Source: a virus. From it: a stretch of DNA of 22,688 nucleotides. The position numbers and the translations under genes are program-made. Numbering within the stretch: position 1 is the stretch's first letter; each line of letters starts with the position of its first letter. This document shows, piece after piece, positions 13,141 to 20,644 of this stretch. Location: positions 1-22,688 of IMG/VR virus record IMGVR_UViG_3300011116_000314. One strand, written 5' to 3'. The notes under the pieces were generated by a model that was not told the DNA's origin, made no database searches, and saw nothing but the letters and a program-made list of their open reading frames with translations.

Positions 13141-13701
13141 ATGGAACATTTTTTTCAAAATGAATCATTTGGCGAAAACATGTTTACATATCCCGAATTG
13201 TATAGGGAGTTTGTAAATGCTCTTCCCGATAATTCTACATTCGTAGAAGTTGGATCTTGGAAAGGTAGAAGTATTTCATTTTTTGTTGTTGAAGTGATAA
13301 ACTCTGGAAAGCATATAGACTGTTTCTCTGTTGATACTTGGAAAGGTTCAGCAGAACATCAACAAGAAACAAATGTAATGAATGATACATTGTATGATTT
13401 GTTTTTATCAAATACCAAACCTATACAAGATCATTTTACTCCAATACGAAAACCATCTGTAGAAGCATCTAAAGATTTTGAAGACGAATCAATAGAGATT
13501 GTTTTCATAGATGCAGACCATGAATATGAGCCAGTCAAGGCTGATATTGCGGCTTGGCTTCCAAAAGTTAGAAAAGGAGGACTGATCGCTGGTCACGATT
13601 ATCTTCTTCCATCAACTAAAAAAGCCGTAGATGAAGCGTTTGGAAATAGTGTAATTTTTAGAAACGCTATGGAAAATTGTTGGATCGTTCAAAAGAAGTG
13701 A
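13141..13701 (+). CDS. class I SAM-dependent methyltransferase (Methyltransf_24-like), AT-rich insertion
   Basis: A 186-residue protein with a Rossmann methyltransferase core: motif I FVEVGSWKGRSISF (34-47), SVDTWKGS (about 63-70) for the acidic ribose-binding strand, IEIVFIDADHEYEPV (118-132) with IDADH, and GGLIAGHDY (146-154). These match the Methyltransf_24 group, small-molecule or sugar methyltransferases often found near glycan genes. It is not a DNA methyltransferase, as it has no (D/S)PPY motif. It is markedly AT-rich next to GC-richer replication genes and has no clear ribosome site before ATG 13141. It sits between the Sm-like gene and the small gene that precedes uvsX, so it looks like a recent insertion in the replication block. 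The substrate is unknown. Confidence 0.82.
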   Translation: MEHFFQNESFGENMFTYPELYREFVNALPDNSTFVEVGSWKGRSISFFVVEVINSGKHIDCFSVDTWKGSAEHQQETNVMNDTLYDLFLSNTKPIQDHFTPIRKPSVEASKDFEDESIEIVFIDADHEYEPVKADIAAWLPKVRKGGLIAGHDYLLPSTKKAVDEAFGNSVIFRNAMENCWIVQKK

Positions 13702-13874
13702 TTATAGAAATCAACAAGCCATACATTTGCAACCTCCTTCGTGAGAGGAAGGAGTGGTTGCAGAATGAAGTAAAGAGATTGATGCTTGACAAAGCGTCGT
13801 CTTCGGTTATGATTGAGCAGTACATCCGTGAGATGGAAACCATTGATACACAACGAAAGGCATTAGGCAAATGA
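13698..13874 (+). CDS. small helical protein upstream of uvsX
   Basis: A 58-residue protein if read from GTG 13698, which overlaps the preceding TGA as GTGA. A longer reading from TTG 13677 is possible but lies inside the methyltransferase gene. The sequence is mostly amphipathic helix: LLRERKEWLQNEVKRLML then EQYIREMETIDTQRKAL, suggestive of a short coiled coil. I do not recognise a family; small helical proteins at this place are common in T4-like phages. It is joined to uvsX by ATGA (13871-13874). Its coding sequence contains a promoter-like TTGACA-N16-TATGAT (13786-13813). Composition is mixed. Confidence 0.6.
   Translation: MIIEINKPYICNLLRERKEWLQNEVKRLMLDKASSSVMIEQYIREMETIDTQRKALGK
13786..13813 (+). 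promoter_or_regulatory. possible internal promoter upstream of uvsX (TTGACA-N16-TATGAT)
   Basis: TTGACA (13786-13791), 16 bases, TATGAT (13808-13813). The -35 and the unusual 16-base spacing equal those of the two intergenic promoters at 2823 and 3941. It lies inside the small helical gene, 58 bases before uvsX. TTGACA arises easily from Leu-Asp-Lys codons in this phage, so the match may be chance. Confidence 0.3.
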
Positions 13875-14920
13875 ATCTAAAGGACATTCTGAAGGCTTCG
13901 GGAAACAAGTACGGCAAGATCGCTATTGAAGGTTTGGACGGTAGCGATACCCAATCGTACATCTCCACAGGCTCGTATTCGTTCAACGCTCTTGTGAGTG
14001 GTTCTCTGTACGGCGGTCTGCCTGACAACAAGATTATTGCACTTGCAGGCGAGCAAGCCACAGGCAAGACCTACTTTGCACTCAATGTGGTTCGTGAGTT
14101 CCTGAATGCAGACGAGAAGAACATGGTTCTGTACTTTGATTCCGAGCAAGCCATCACAAGCGAGATGTTGGATTCTCGTGGTATTGACCGTGAGCGGGTT
14201 GCGGTTCTACCTGTTGCAACGGTGGAAGAGTTCCGCCACCAGTGCATTTCGGCTATTGACAAGTACTTGGAAACCGACGAAGCCAAGCGTCCACGCATGA
14301 TGATTGTGTTGGACTCGTTGGGCATGTTGAGCACCGAAAAGGAAATGAACGACACCGCAGAAGGTAAGAACACCCGTGACATGACCCGTGCACAGGTTGT
14401 GAAGGCTGCTTTTCGCGTCCTTACCATCAAGTTGGGACACGCTCGCATTCCCATGATTATGACCAATCACACCTACGATGTGGTGGGTGCGTATGTGCCA
14501 ACCAAGGAGATGGGTGGCGGTGCAGGACTGAAGTACGCTGCGTCCACCATCATCTACCTGTCCAAGAAGAAGGACAAGGTAGACAACGAGGTTGTGGGCA
14601 ACATCATCCATTGCAAGACCTACAAGAGTCGCAAGACCAAAGAAAACAAGATGGTGGATGTCCAGTTGAACTTTGACACAGGACTGAATCCGTATTACGG
14701 ACTGCTTGACATTGCCATCAAGTACGATATATTCAAGAAGGTGTCTACCAAGGTGGATGTGGGCGGTGGAAAGACTGCGTTTGAGTCACAGATCATCAAG
14801 AACCCTGAAAAGTATTTCACTAAAGAAGTCATGGATCGTCTTGAGGTTGCTGTGCAGAAAGAGTTCTGTTACGGCAAGGACGAGCCTGTTCCGAGTGAGG
14901 CAACTGAATCGGAGGAATAA
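13871..14920 (+). CDS. uvsX: UvsX recombinase (RecA/RAD51 family)
   Basis: Forms filaments on single-stranded DNA and drives strand exchange in recombination-dependent replication and repair. The 349-residue protein has Walker A GEQATGKT at 60-67, a DSEQAI segment after the second strand, Walker B MIVLDSLGM (about 148-156), the L1-type region with NDTAEGKNTRDMTRAQVV, and MTNHTYDV plus GGGAGLKYAAS (L2/base of motif 4). These fit T4 UvsX better than bacterial RecA. The C-terminus is acidic and rich in Glu/Ser (SEATESEE), typical for regulating DNA access. ATG 13871 overlaps the stop of the small helical gene. The helicase gene follows with no gap (TAA then ATG). Confidence 0.95.
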   Translation: MNLKDILKASGNKYGKIAIEGLDGSDTQSYISTGSYSFNALVSGSLYGGLPDNKIIALAGEQATGKTYFALNVVREFLNADEKNMVLYFDSEQAITSEMLDSRGIDRERVAVLPVATVEEFRHQCISAIDKYLETDEAKRPRMMIVLDSLGMLSTEKEMNDTAEGKNTRDMTRAQVVKAAFRVLTIKLGHARIPMIMTNHTYDVVGAYVPTKEMGGGAGLKYAASTIIYLSKKKDKVDNEVVGNIIHCKTYKSRKTKENKMVDVQLNFDTGLNPYYGLLDIAIKYDIFKKVSTKVDVGGGKTAFESQIIKNPEKYFTKEVMDRLEVAVQKEFCYGKDEPVPSEATESEE

Positions 14921-16333
14921 ATGAGCACGATTGAACAGACAGTTATTGCAGGACTCCTAAACAACGACGAGTTCTGCAAGAAGGCTGTGCCATTTCTTCA
15001 GGAAGAGTATTTCGCCAATCGTCCTGATCGTGCGGTGTTCCGTGAGATCAAGGGATTCATTGAGAAGTATAAGGGGGTTCCCTCCAAGGAAGCCCTCCTT
15101 ATCTCTTTGGAAGGCGATAAGGCTCTTACAGAAGACGAGATCAAGCGGTGCAGGGAAACGGTAGACGCTGTGTGTCGTGGCGAGAAGCAGGATACCCAAT
15201 GGCTGTTGGACACCACAGAAAAGTTCTGCAAGGACAAAGCCATTTACAATGCAATTCTTGAATCCATTCACATTATTGACGGCAAGGACAAGGTGCGTAC
15301 CCCCAACGCTCTTCCTGATATTTTGAGCAAGGCACTCGCAGTTTCTTTTGATACAAATATTGGTCACGATTACCTTGAGAACTACGAGTCCCGATACGAA
15401 GTGCTCCACCGTGAAGAGGACAAGATTCCGTTTGATTTGGAGATGTTCAATCTCATCACCAAGGGCGGCGTGGCTCCCAAGACTTTTAATGTGATTATGG
15501 CAGGCACAGGCGTGGGCAAGTCGCTGTTCATGTGTCACCATGCCGCGTGTTGTCTCATGCAGAACAAGAATGTGCTGTATGTCACACTGGAAATGGCAGA
15601 AGAGCGTATTGCAGAACGCATTGACGCAAACATCATGGACATCACGATGGACGAACTCCATGACTTGCCGTTGGAGATGTACGAGAAGCGGCTGCAAGCG
15701 TCCACGCGGGGAGTGAACGGCAAACTCATCATCAAGGAGTATCCCACTTCGGTGGCTAATGCCAACCACTTCCGTGTGCTGATGGACGAACTCAAACTAA
15801 AGAAGGGCTTCGTGCCTGACATTGTGTTTATTGATTACATCAACATCTGTTCGTCGGCTCGTCTCAAGAGCGGTGGCAGCAATGTGAACTCGTACAGTTA
15901 CATCAAGGCTATTGCCGAAGAACTTCGTGGGCTTGCTATGGAGCGGAATGTGCCCATCTTTACTGCCACACAGGTGAACCGTTCAGGATATTCGTCCACC
16001 GATGTGGAACTCACCGATACTTCAGAGTCGTTTGGTCTGCCCCATACCGCAGACTTCATGGCAGCACTCATCACAACTGAAGAATTGGAAAAGGCAGGGC
16101 AGATCATGGTGAAGCAGTTGAAGAACCGCTACAACACCAAGGCTGCAAACAAGAAGTTTATTGTGGGGCTGAACTACGCCAAGATGAAGTTCTACGATGT
16201 GAAGAAGGAAGAGTTTGAAGACTTGACCGATGCCAAGAGCACAGGCGAGGAAGGATTCGGCAGCGGATACGGCAAGCGTGAGTTTGCCAAGAAGTTTGGT
16301 GGTGGCAAGGACGCAAGCGATTGGAATTTCTAA
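14921..16333 (+). CDS. gp41: replicative DNA helicase, DnaB/gp41 type
   Basis: A hexameric 5'-3' helicase that opens the fork and recruits primase. Of 470 residues, the N-terminal 150 are a helical domain (MSTIEQTVIAGLLNNDEFCK). The RecA-like ATPase core has Walker A GTGVGKS (195-201), YVTLEMAEERIAERI (motif 1a), Walker B DIVFIDYINI (300-309), and FTATQVNRSGYSS (sensor and DNA-loop region). The C-terminus is Gly/Lys-rich (GEEGFGSGYGKREFAKKFGGG) and ends DWNF. Length matches T4 gp41 (475). It starts directly after the uvsX stop and is followed directly by primase, so the two probably work as a primosome. Confidence 0.95.
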   Translation: MSTIEQTVIAGLLNNDEFCKKAVPFLQEEYFANRPDRAVFREIKGFIEKYKGVPSKEALLISLEGDKALTEDEIKRCRETVDAVCRGEKQDTQWLLDTTEKFCKDKAIYNAILESIHIIDGKDKVRTPNALPDILSKALAVSFDTNIGHDYLENYESRYEVLHREEDKIPFDLEMFNLITKGGVAPKTFNVIMAGTGVGKSLFMCHHAACCLMQNKNVLYVTLEMAEERIAERIDANIMDITMDELHDLPLEMYEKRLQASTRGVNGKLIIKEYPTSVANANHFRVLMDELKLKKGFVPDIVFIDYINICSSARLKSGGSNVNSYSYIKAIAEELRGLAMERNVPIFTATQVNRSGYSSTDVELTDTSESFGLPHTADFMAALITTEELEKAGQIMVKQLKNRYNTKAANKKFIVGLNYAKMKFYDVKKEEFEDLTDAKSTGEEGFGSGYGKREFAKKFGGGKDASDWNF

Positions 16334-17326
16334 ATGTCTGCACTCATTGACAAGAAGTACATCAATTTGGTGTCTCCACAACTTCAGAAGTTCAAGTGGA
16401 AGGGTTCTGACTTGGCTAACTGTCGATGTCCTCTTTGCGGAGACTCACAGCGAAACAAAAACAAGGCTCGTGGATTTTTCTTTCCCAAGAAGAATGACTT
16501 CTACTACAAGTGTCACAACTGCGGTATTGGTCACACCATGTACAAGTTCTTGGAGATTGTGGCTCCTGTGCTGTGTCGTGAGTACGCACTAGAGCGATGG
16601 CGTGGTGGCGAGAACGGACACTCCAACTACACCAAGCCTGATGAGACGGTGATTGCAAGAAAAGCAATAAAGATAAGTCTTCCGCGTATTTCAGAATTAG
16701 ACGCAGACCACGCTGCTCGCAAATATTGTGAGGGTCGGCTGCTTCCACACACCGACCGTCTATATTTTAGCCATTCATTTGGTGATTGGGTGCGGGGTAT
16801 CGACCCTACATATTCTACCGTCCCAAATGACGAGCGTATCGTCATTCCGTTCCTGAACAAGAGCGGAGAACTATTGGGAGTGCAAGGACGAGCCATTGGT
16901 GGCTCCAAGAGTGCCATACGGTACATTACTGTGAAGTTCGCCAAGGACGGTAGAATGTTTTTTGGAGGCGACACGGTTGATTACTCACGACGAGTTTACG
17001 CTACTGAAGGCCCGCTTGACTCTTTGTTTTTGGATAATGGTATTGCTTTCGCTGGCAGCGAAGTGGGAGATGTGGTTAGTCGTTTCCGAGATGTGGTTAT
17101 TGTTTTGGACAACGAGCCTCGTAACCGAGAAATTGTTGAAGCCACACGAGAAGCCATTGAAGCGGGCTACCAAGTCTGCGTGTGGGGTGATGGAATTCTA
17201 GAAAAAGATATTAACGACATGATTCTTTCAGGCAAGTCCCGCCGAGAGATTCAAGACGCGATTGATAGATACTCGTGTAGCGGAATGGAAGCCCGACTCA
17301 AATGGAGTCAATGGAAGAAGGTGTAA
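16334..17326 (+). CDS. gp61: DNA primase, T4 gp61 type
   Basis: Makes RNA primers for lagging-strand synthesis with the gp41 helicase. The 330 residues begin with a zinc-ribbon: CRCPLCGDS (C30/C32/C35) paired with YKCHNCG (C60/C63). The TOPRIM/primase core follows: ERIVIPFLNKSGELLGVQGR (about 164-183), VYATEGPLDSLFL with the catalytic Glu, GIAFAGSEVGD, and VVIVLDNEPRN with the acidic pair of the TOPRIM fold. It ends with EKDINDMILSG. ATG 16334 abuts the helicase TAA. The length is close to T4 gp61 (342). Confidence 0.95.
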   Translation: MSALIDKKYINLVSPQLQKFKWKGSDLANCRCPLCGDSQRNKNKARGFFFPKKNDFYYKCHNCGIGHTMYKFLEIVAPVLCREYALERWRGGENGHSNYTKPDETVIARKAIKISLPRISELDADHAARKYCEGRLLPHTDRLYFSHSFGDWVRGIDPTYSTVPNDERIVIPFLNKSGELLGVQGRAIGGSKSAIRYITVKFAKDGRMFFGGDTVDYSRRVYATEGPLDSLFLDNGIAFAGSEVGDVVSRFRDVVIVLDNEPRNREIVEATREAIEAGYQVCVWGDGILEKDINDMILSGKSRREIQDAIDRYSCSGMEARLKWSQWKKV

Positions 17327-17327
17327 A

Positions 17328-17570
17328 ATGGATCAAGAAGATCACGACGAAGGTGAAAGTTTCCGACATCCTGTGATTGCATATGCTTTTGCTATTGTGG
17401 AATATCTGAAAACCACAAATCCTGAACTGTACAAGCGAGCGGTTGAATACGCAGAAGACTTGACAGGTGTGGAACTTGAAGGATTTGAACTGGAAGAAGT
17501 GGAAAAGGATGAGATTGAAGATATAGACGAAGAGAACAATCAGAACGAAGACGAAGAATTCTACGGATAA
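17328..17570 (+). CDS. small acidic protein of unknown function
   Basis: An 80-residue protein. The frame is open from further upstream, but ATG 17328 is right after the primase stop (TAA 17324-17326) and has AAGAAGG about 7 bases before it. The first half has a short helix (HPVIAYAFAIVEYLKTTNPELYKRAVEYAEDL); the second half is almost wholly Glu/Asp/Asn (EVEKDEIEDIDEENN), giving a strongly acidic tail. Acidic tails of this kind occur in DNA mimics and in proteins that bind basic partners, but no family is recognised. Position suggests a replication accessory. Confidence 0.65.
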   Translation: MDQEDHDEGESFRHPVIAYAFAIVEYLKTTNPELYKRAVEYAEDLTGVELEGFELEEVEKDEIEDIDEENNQNEDEEFYG

Positions 17571-17575
17571 AAATT

Positions 17576-18298
17576 ATGCAAACTCGTGAAACCTTTATTT
17601 CTGTGCTGAACTGTGGTCATGTGGAATATGTGGATCATATGGGCAGCGATTTGAGTGTGGTGAATGCTGCTCGTGTGTCGTTCAACAAAGCCAGTGATTG
17701 GGAAGGGGAACCGCATTGGAGCGGAAACACTCCCCGAAAGTTGCAGCCCCGTGATGAAAAACTGATTGCGTACTTGGCTAAACACAAGCACTGGACTCCG
17801 TTTGCCCATCCACAGATTACCCTGCGGATCAAGGCTCCCATCTTTGTGCGAACACAACTTTTTAAACATAAAATTGGAATGGTCGAGAATGAAGTGTCTC
17901 GTCGGTATGTCACAGACGAACCGCAGTTCTACACTCCTGAATGGCGATCAGCACCCACAGACGGAGCCAAGCAGGGCAGCAGCAATTTCGTGGACGATGT
18001 TCCCCTTGTAGCAGAGATGGACGAGATGTTTAATCGGATTGTGCTGGAAGCCCTTGATGTGTACAACCGTCTGCTTGCTCGTGGGGTTGCTCCTGAACAA
18101 GCACGAGCGGTTCTACCACAGGGAACCTATACTGAATGGTGGTGGACAGGTTCGCTGTCTGCGTTTGCCCGCATCTACACACAACGGATAGACGCACACG
18201 CACAATGGGAAGTGCGGGAATACGCCCGTGCAATTTCTGAAATCATTGCACCCCTGTTCCCCCACTCGTGGAAGGCACTAACGACACTCCCTACATAA
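17576..18298 (+). CDS. thyX: flavin-dependent thymidylate synthase ThyX
   Basis: Converts dUMP to dTMP using FAD, NADPH and methylene-tetrahydrofolate, so it takes up the product of the phage dUTPase. The 240 residues carry [10 protein letters not shown] (31-40), [19 protein letters not shown] (60-78), and the FAD/dUMP motif region [20 protein letters not shown] (92-111). The usual RHR-X7-S signature is here K97-H98-K99 followed by 8 residues and S108, a Lys-for-Arg, one-longer variant I have seen in other viral Thy[11 protein letters not shown] and [17 protein letters not shown] follow, with [14 protein letters not shown] near the end. Start ATG 17576 is 5 bases after the previous stop. The gene ends four bases before the collagen-like gene. 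Confidence 0.93.
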   Translation: MQTRETFISVLNCGHVEYVDHMGSDLSVVNAARVSFNKASDWEGEPHWSGNTPRKLQPRDEKLIAYLAKHKHWTPFAHPQITLRIKAPIFVRTQLFKHKIGMVENEVSRRYVTDEPQFYTPEWRSAPTDGAKQGSSNFVDDVPLVAEMDEMFNRIVLEALDVYNRLLARGVAPEQARAVLPQGTYTEWWWTGSLSAFARIYTQRIDAHAQWEVREYARAISEIIAPLFPHSWKALTTLPT

Positions 18299-18302
18299 TA
18301 CG

Positions 18303-20621
18303 ATGGAACAGTTTAAACGCTTTTCAAAGCCTAAAGACTCACCCGAGCCGCAGCCCCTACCGTTTTCGGAGGGGCGTTATGGCTTTGGTGCACAGTTCCT
18401 ACTCACACACAAGGTAAAAGGCACAGACTACCGTATCGGTGACAGGTTCACCTATATTTCACAAACCGAAGCGGTGGGACACAACCCGTATATTTTGAAA
18501 ATTGGTGACGGTATTGGAGAACACTGCTTTCTTGATCCAAACGGAAGAGCCGTTGTGCTGTCTGCGGATGTGGGAGTTGTAGACACCCTGTTTGAGCATG
18601 TGGCTCCTGCCCCCAAAACCGTGACTATCAGCGAAGGCGAAGAGTGGACTCCTCCACCCACACCTCCTGTTTACATTACGGAATCACAGTTCACCGAGTT
18701 CCGCAAGGGGCTGGCTACTGTGCTTTCAGAAATTGCTGCGATTGTTCCGAAGCAGGGTGAGCAGGGCATTCGTGGTGAACGCGGTGAACGGGGAGAGAAG
18801 GGTGAGCGTGGTGAAACAGGATGGAACGGATGGCCAGGTGACAAGGGCGAGCAAGGCGTTCAGGGCGAAAAAGGTGACAAGGGCGATAAAGGAGACACAG
18901 GTGAGCAAGGCATTCAAGGCATTCAAGGCCCGAAGGGCGATAAAGGCGATACAGGCGAGCGTGGTGAAAAGGGCGAGAAAGGTGATCGTGGCGAGCGTGG
19001 CGAAGTTGGCCCTCGTGGTGAAAAAGGCGAGAAGGGTGCTAGAGGAGAGCCTGGAATTCCAGGTAGTGAGGGAAGAGCGGGAAATGATGGAAAGAATGGG
19101 AAAGACGGCAAGGACGGTAAAGAAGGCAAAGCAGGAAAAGCGGGCGAAAAAGGACTAAAGGGAGACAAGGGCGACAAGGGTGATCGTGGAGAAAAGGGAG
19201 AGCAGGGCGATAGTGGTTTACTGTCTGCCAAGTTTCCACTTGTTTACGATGCCCAAGAAAAGTCTGTTGCAATTGATGAAGCCCGTCTTGATAAAATCCT
19301 GAAGAAGATTCTTGGTGGCGGAAAAGTGTCCGCTGCTGATATGGGATGGCTTGCCTCCACAGGTGGTGGCGGCAAGGTGGCTGTATACCACGATGGAGTA
19401 AAGGTAACTCCTGATGTTCGTGGACTGAACTTTACAGGTAGTGGGGTTTCCGTCACCAAAGAAAATGGTGTTGGCGGAAAACTCATTGTTAATATCACGG
19501 GCGGTGGTGGCTACGGTTCAACTGGCCCAACAGGCCCAGCAGGCCCAACAGGTGCAGGCGGTGCTTTGGGATATTGGGGATCGTTCTGGTCAACACAGGA
19601 TCAGGTTGCGACTCTTGCTGACACAGAGTACCAAATCACCCTGAACAACACCGATCCTGATTCCAACGGCGTATCCATTTCTAACAGCAGCAGAATAAAC
19701 TTTGCCCACAGCGGTGTGTACAGCATCATCTACTCTGTGCAATTCGTGAACACTGGCAACCAAATTAAAGATGTTGACATTTGGCTGAAGAAAAACGGAA
19801 GCAATGTAGCAGACACCGACAGCCGATGGAGCGTTGTTGCAAGTCACGCTGGAGTGGACGGTCATGCCATCGGAAGCGTGAACTACATGTTGGAAGTGAA
19901 CGCTGGCGATTACCTTGAGTTGGCATGGAAAACAACTGATACAGGACTTTCCATTCAATATCTTCCTGCCTCTGCTCCTGCTCCTGCTGTTCCGTCAGTC
20001 ATATTGACCGCACAACAAGTCATGTACACACAGGTTGGTCCAACTGGTCCGACTGGATCACAAGGATCAACAGGAGCCACAGGAGCCACAGGAGCGACTG
20101 GCCCAAAAGGAGCCACAGGAGCATTTGGTTTCCATTATCTGTACACCGCTATCGGAACAGGACCGTCTGCCAACAATGGAATAAATTACGGTGCAGGATA
20201 TCTATCAGGAAATTACGCAATAGCCACCCCAGGTGGTGGGTCTAATTCTTTTTATGTTCCTGCAATAGATTATCACGGGGTTGATCGTTCTGATGTTTTA
20301 GAATTTTTCGATGCTTTGCCCTCAACAGGTATAGTAGGATATCAAGGACACCTGTACATTCAAAGTGTAGAGAGAAACTTGGTGTCTGCTTACAGAATTA
20401 CCAGTATCACACGAATAGGGCCGTATAGCGGAGAGACTGCGTGTTATGTGTTCACATGGAGTAGCGGACAAGAAGGATCCGCAACCGCTGGTGCATTCAA
20501 TGAAGGTGAAGAGTTTGCAATTCTTTACACTCCTGGAGGATCAAGGGGAGCACAGGGTGACAAAGGAGACACAGCAACAATAACTTCACTAAACGGTGGT
20601 GTGTTGTCAGTTACAGAGTGA
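18303..20621 (+). CDS. collagen-like tail fibre / virion surface protein
   Basis: A 772-residue protein in blocks. Residues 1-150 are a globular N-terminus that may attach to the virion. Residues 152-304 are an unbroken run of about 50 Gly-X-Y triplets rich in Glu, Lys, Asp and Arg (GERGEKG, GDKGDKG), which should form a charged collagen triple helix. A beta region (305-400) precedes a short [10 protein letters not shown] stretch (about 404-419). A jelly-roll-like domain (420-577, [34 protein letters not shown]) resembles C1q/TNF-like domains. Another neutral collagen run [17 protein letters not shown] (579-609) precedes a C-terminal domain with its own short GAQGDKGD. Such proteins trimerise and often bind hosts. 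No ribosome site is visible before ATG 18303; coupling to thyX over four bases is likely. Confidence 0.88.
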   Translation: MEQFKRFSKPKDSPEPQPLPFSEGRYGFGAQFLLTHKVKGTDYRIGDRFTYISQTEAVGHNPYILKIGDGIGEHCFLDPNGRAVVLSADVGVVDTLFEHVAPAPKTVTISEGEEWTPPPTPPVYITESQFTEFRKGLATVLSEIAAIVPKQGEQGIRGERGERGEKGERGETGWNGWPGDKGEQGVQGEKGDKGDKGDTGEQGIQGIQGPKGDKGDTGERGEKGEKGDRGERGEVGPRGEKGEKGARGEPGIPGSEGRAGNDGKNGKDGKDGKEGKAGKAGEKGLKGDKGDKGDRGEKGEQGDSGLLSAKFPLVYDAQEKSVAIDEARLDKILKKILGGGKVSAADMGWLASTGGGGKVAVYHDGVKVTPDVRGLNFTGSGVSVTKENGVGGKLIVNITGGGGYGSTGPTGPAGPTGAGGALGYWGSFWSTQDQVATLADTEYQITLNNTDPDSNGVSISNSSRINFAHSGVYSIIYSVQFVNTGNQIKDVDIWLKKNGSNVADTDSRWSVVASHAGVDGHAIGSVNYMLEVNAGDYLELAWKTTDTGLSIQYLPASAPAPAVPSVILTAQQVMYTQVGPTGPTGSQGSTGATGATGATGPKGATGAFGFHYLYTAIGTGPSANNGINYGAGYLSGNYAIATPGGGSNSFYVPAIDYHGVDRSDVLEFFDALPSTGIVGYQGHLYIQSVERNLVSAYRITSITRIGPYSGETACYVFTWSSGQEGSATAGAFNEGEEFAILYTPGGSRGAQGDKGDTATITSLNGGVLSVTE
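18756..19215 (+). repeat. degenerate 9-base coding repeats of the Gly-X-Y region
   Basis: DNA in phase with the collagen triplets repeats units such as GGTGAAAAGGGC and GACAAGGGCGAT with synonymous variation. About 50 triplets run from 18756 to 19215. Such tracts can change length by slippage or unequal recombination, which would alter fibre length. Confidence 0.75.
20071..20117 (+). repeat. short tandem 9-base repeat (CAGGAGCCA)
   Basis: Three near-identical copies of the 9-base unit CAGGAGCCA run from 20071, with a fourth after GGCCCAAAA. They encode the GATGATGATG part of the second collagen-like run. The copies are much less diverged than those in the first run, suggesting recent expansion. 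Confidence 0.6.
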
Positions 20622-20629
20622 CCTAAATA
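20622..20629 (+). promoter_or_regulatory. candidate late promoter (CCTAAATA) before the last fibre gene
   Basis: CCTAAATA shares the TAAATA core of the T4 late box and differs at the first two positions. It lies in the 23-base gap between the two fibre genes. A start about 6 bases downstream leaves room for the GAGGA ribosome site (20635-20639) before ATG 20645. This is weak evidence alone, but the same core occurs at 873-878 before the glycosyltransferase. Confidence 0.28.
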
Positions 20630-20644
20630 CTGTAGAGGAACTAC

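Noticed and set aside
14706-14734. TTGACA-N16-TATATT inside uvsX
   Set aside because: It lies deep in coding sequence, nearly 200 bases before the next gene, and the hexamers arise from ordinary codons. Kept only as a reminder that such matches occur by chance here.
14957-15769. 270-codon open frame on the minus strand opposite the helicase gene
   Set aside because: It lies wholly antisense to a clear gp41 helicase, has a His/Cys-heavy sequence typical of reverse-frame translation, and shows no domain or ribosome site.
18733-19158. 141-codon + strand frame and a Pro/Ser-rich minus-strand frame over the Gly-X-Y region
   Set aside because: Repetitive collagen codons keep other frames open. 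The resulting Arg/Lys/Ala or Pro/Ser low-complexity proteins have no start signals or domains.
18756-19215. CRISPR-like repeat array
   Set aside because: The repeats are in-phase Gly-X-Y codons without spacer/repeat alternation or palindromic repeats.
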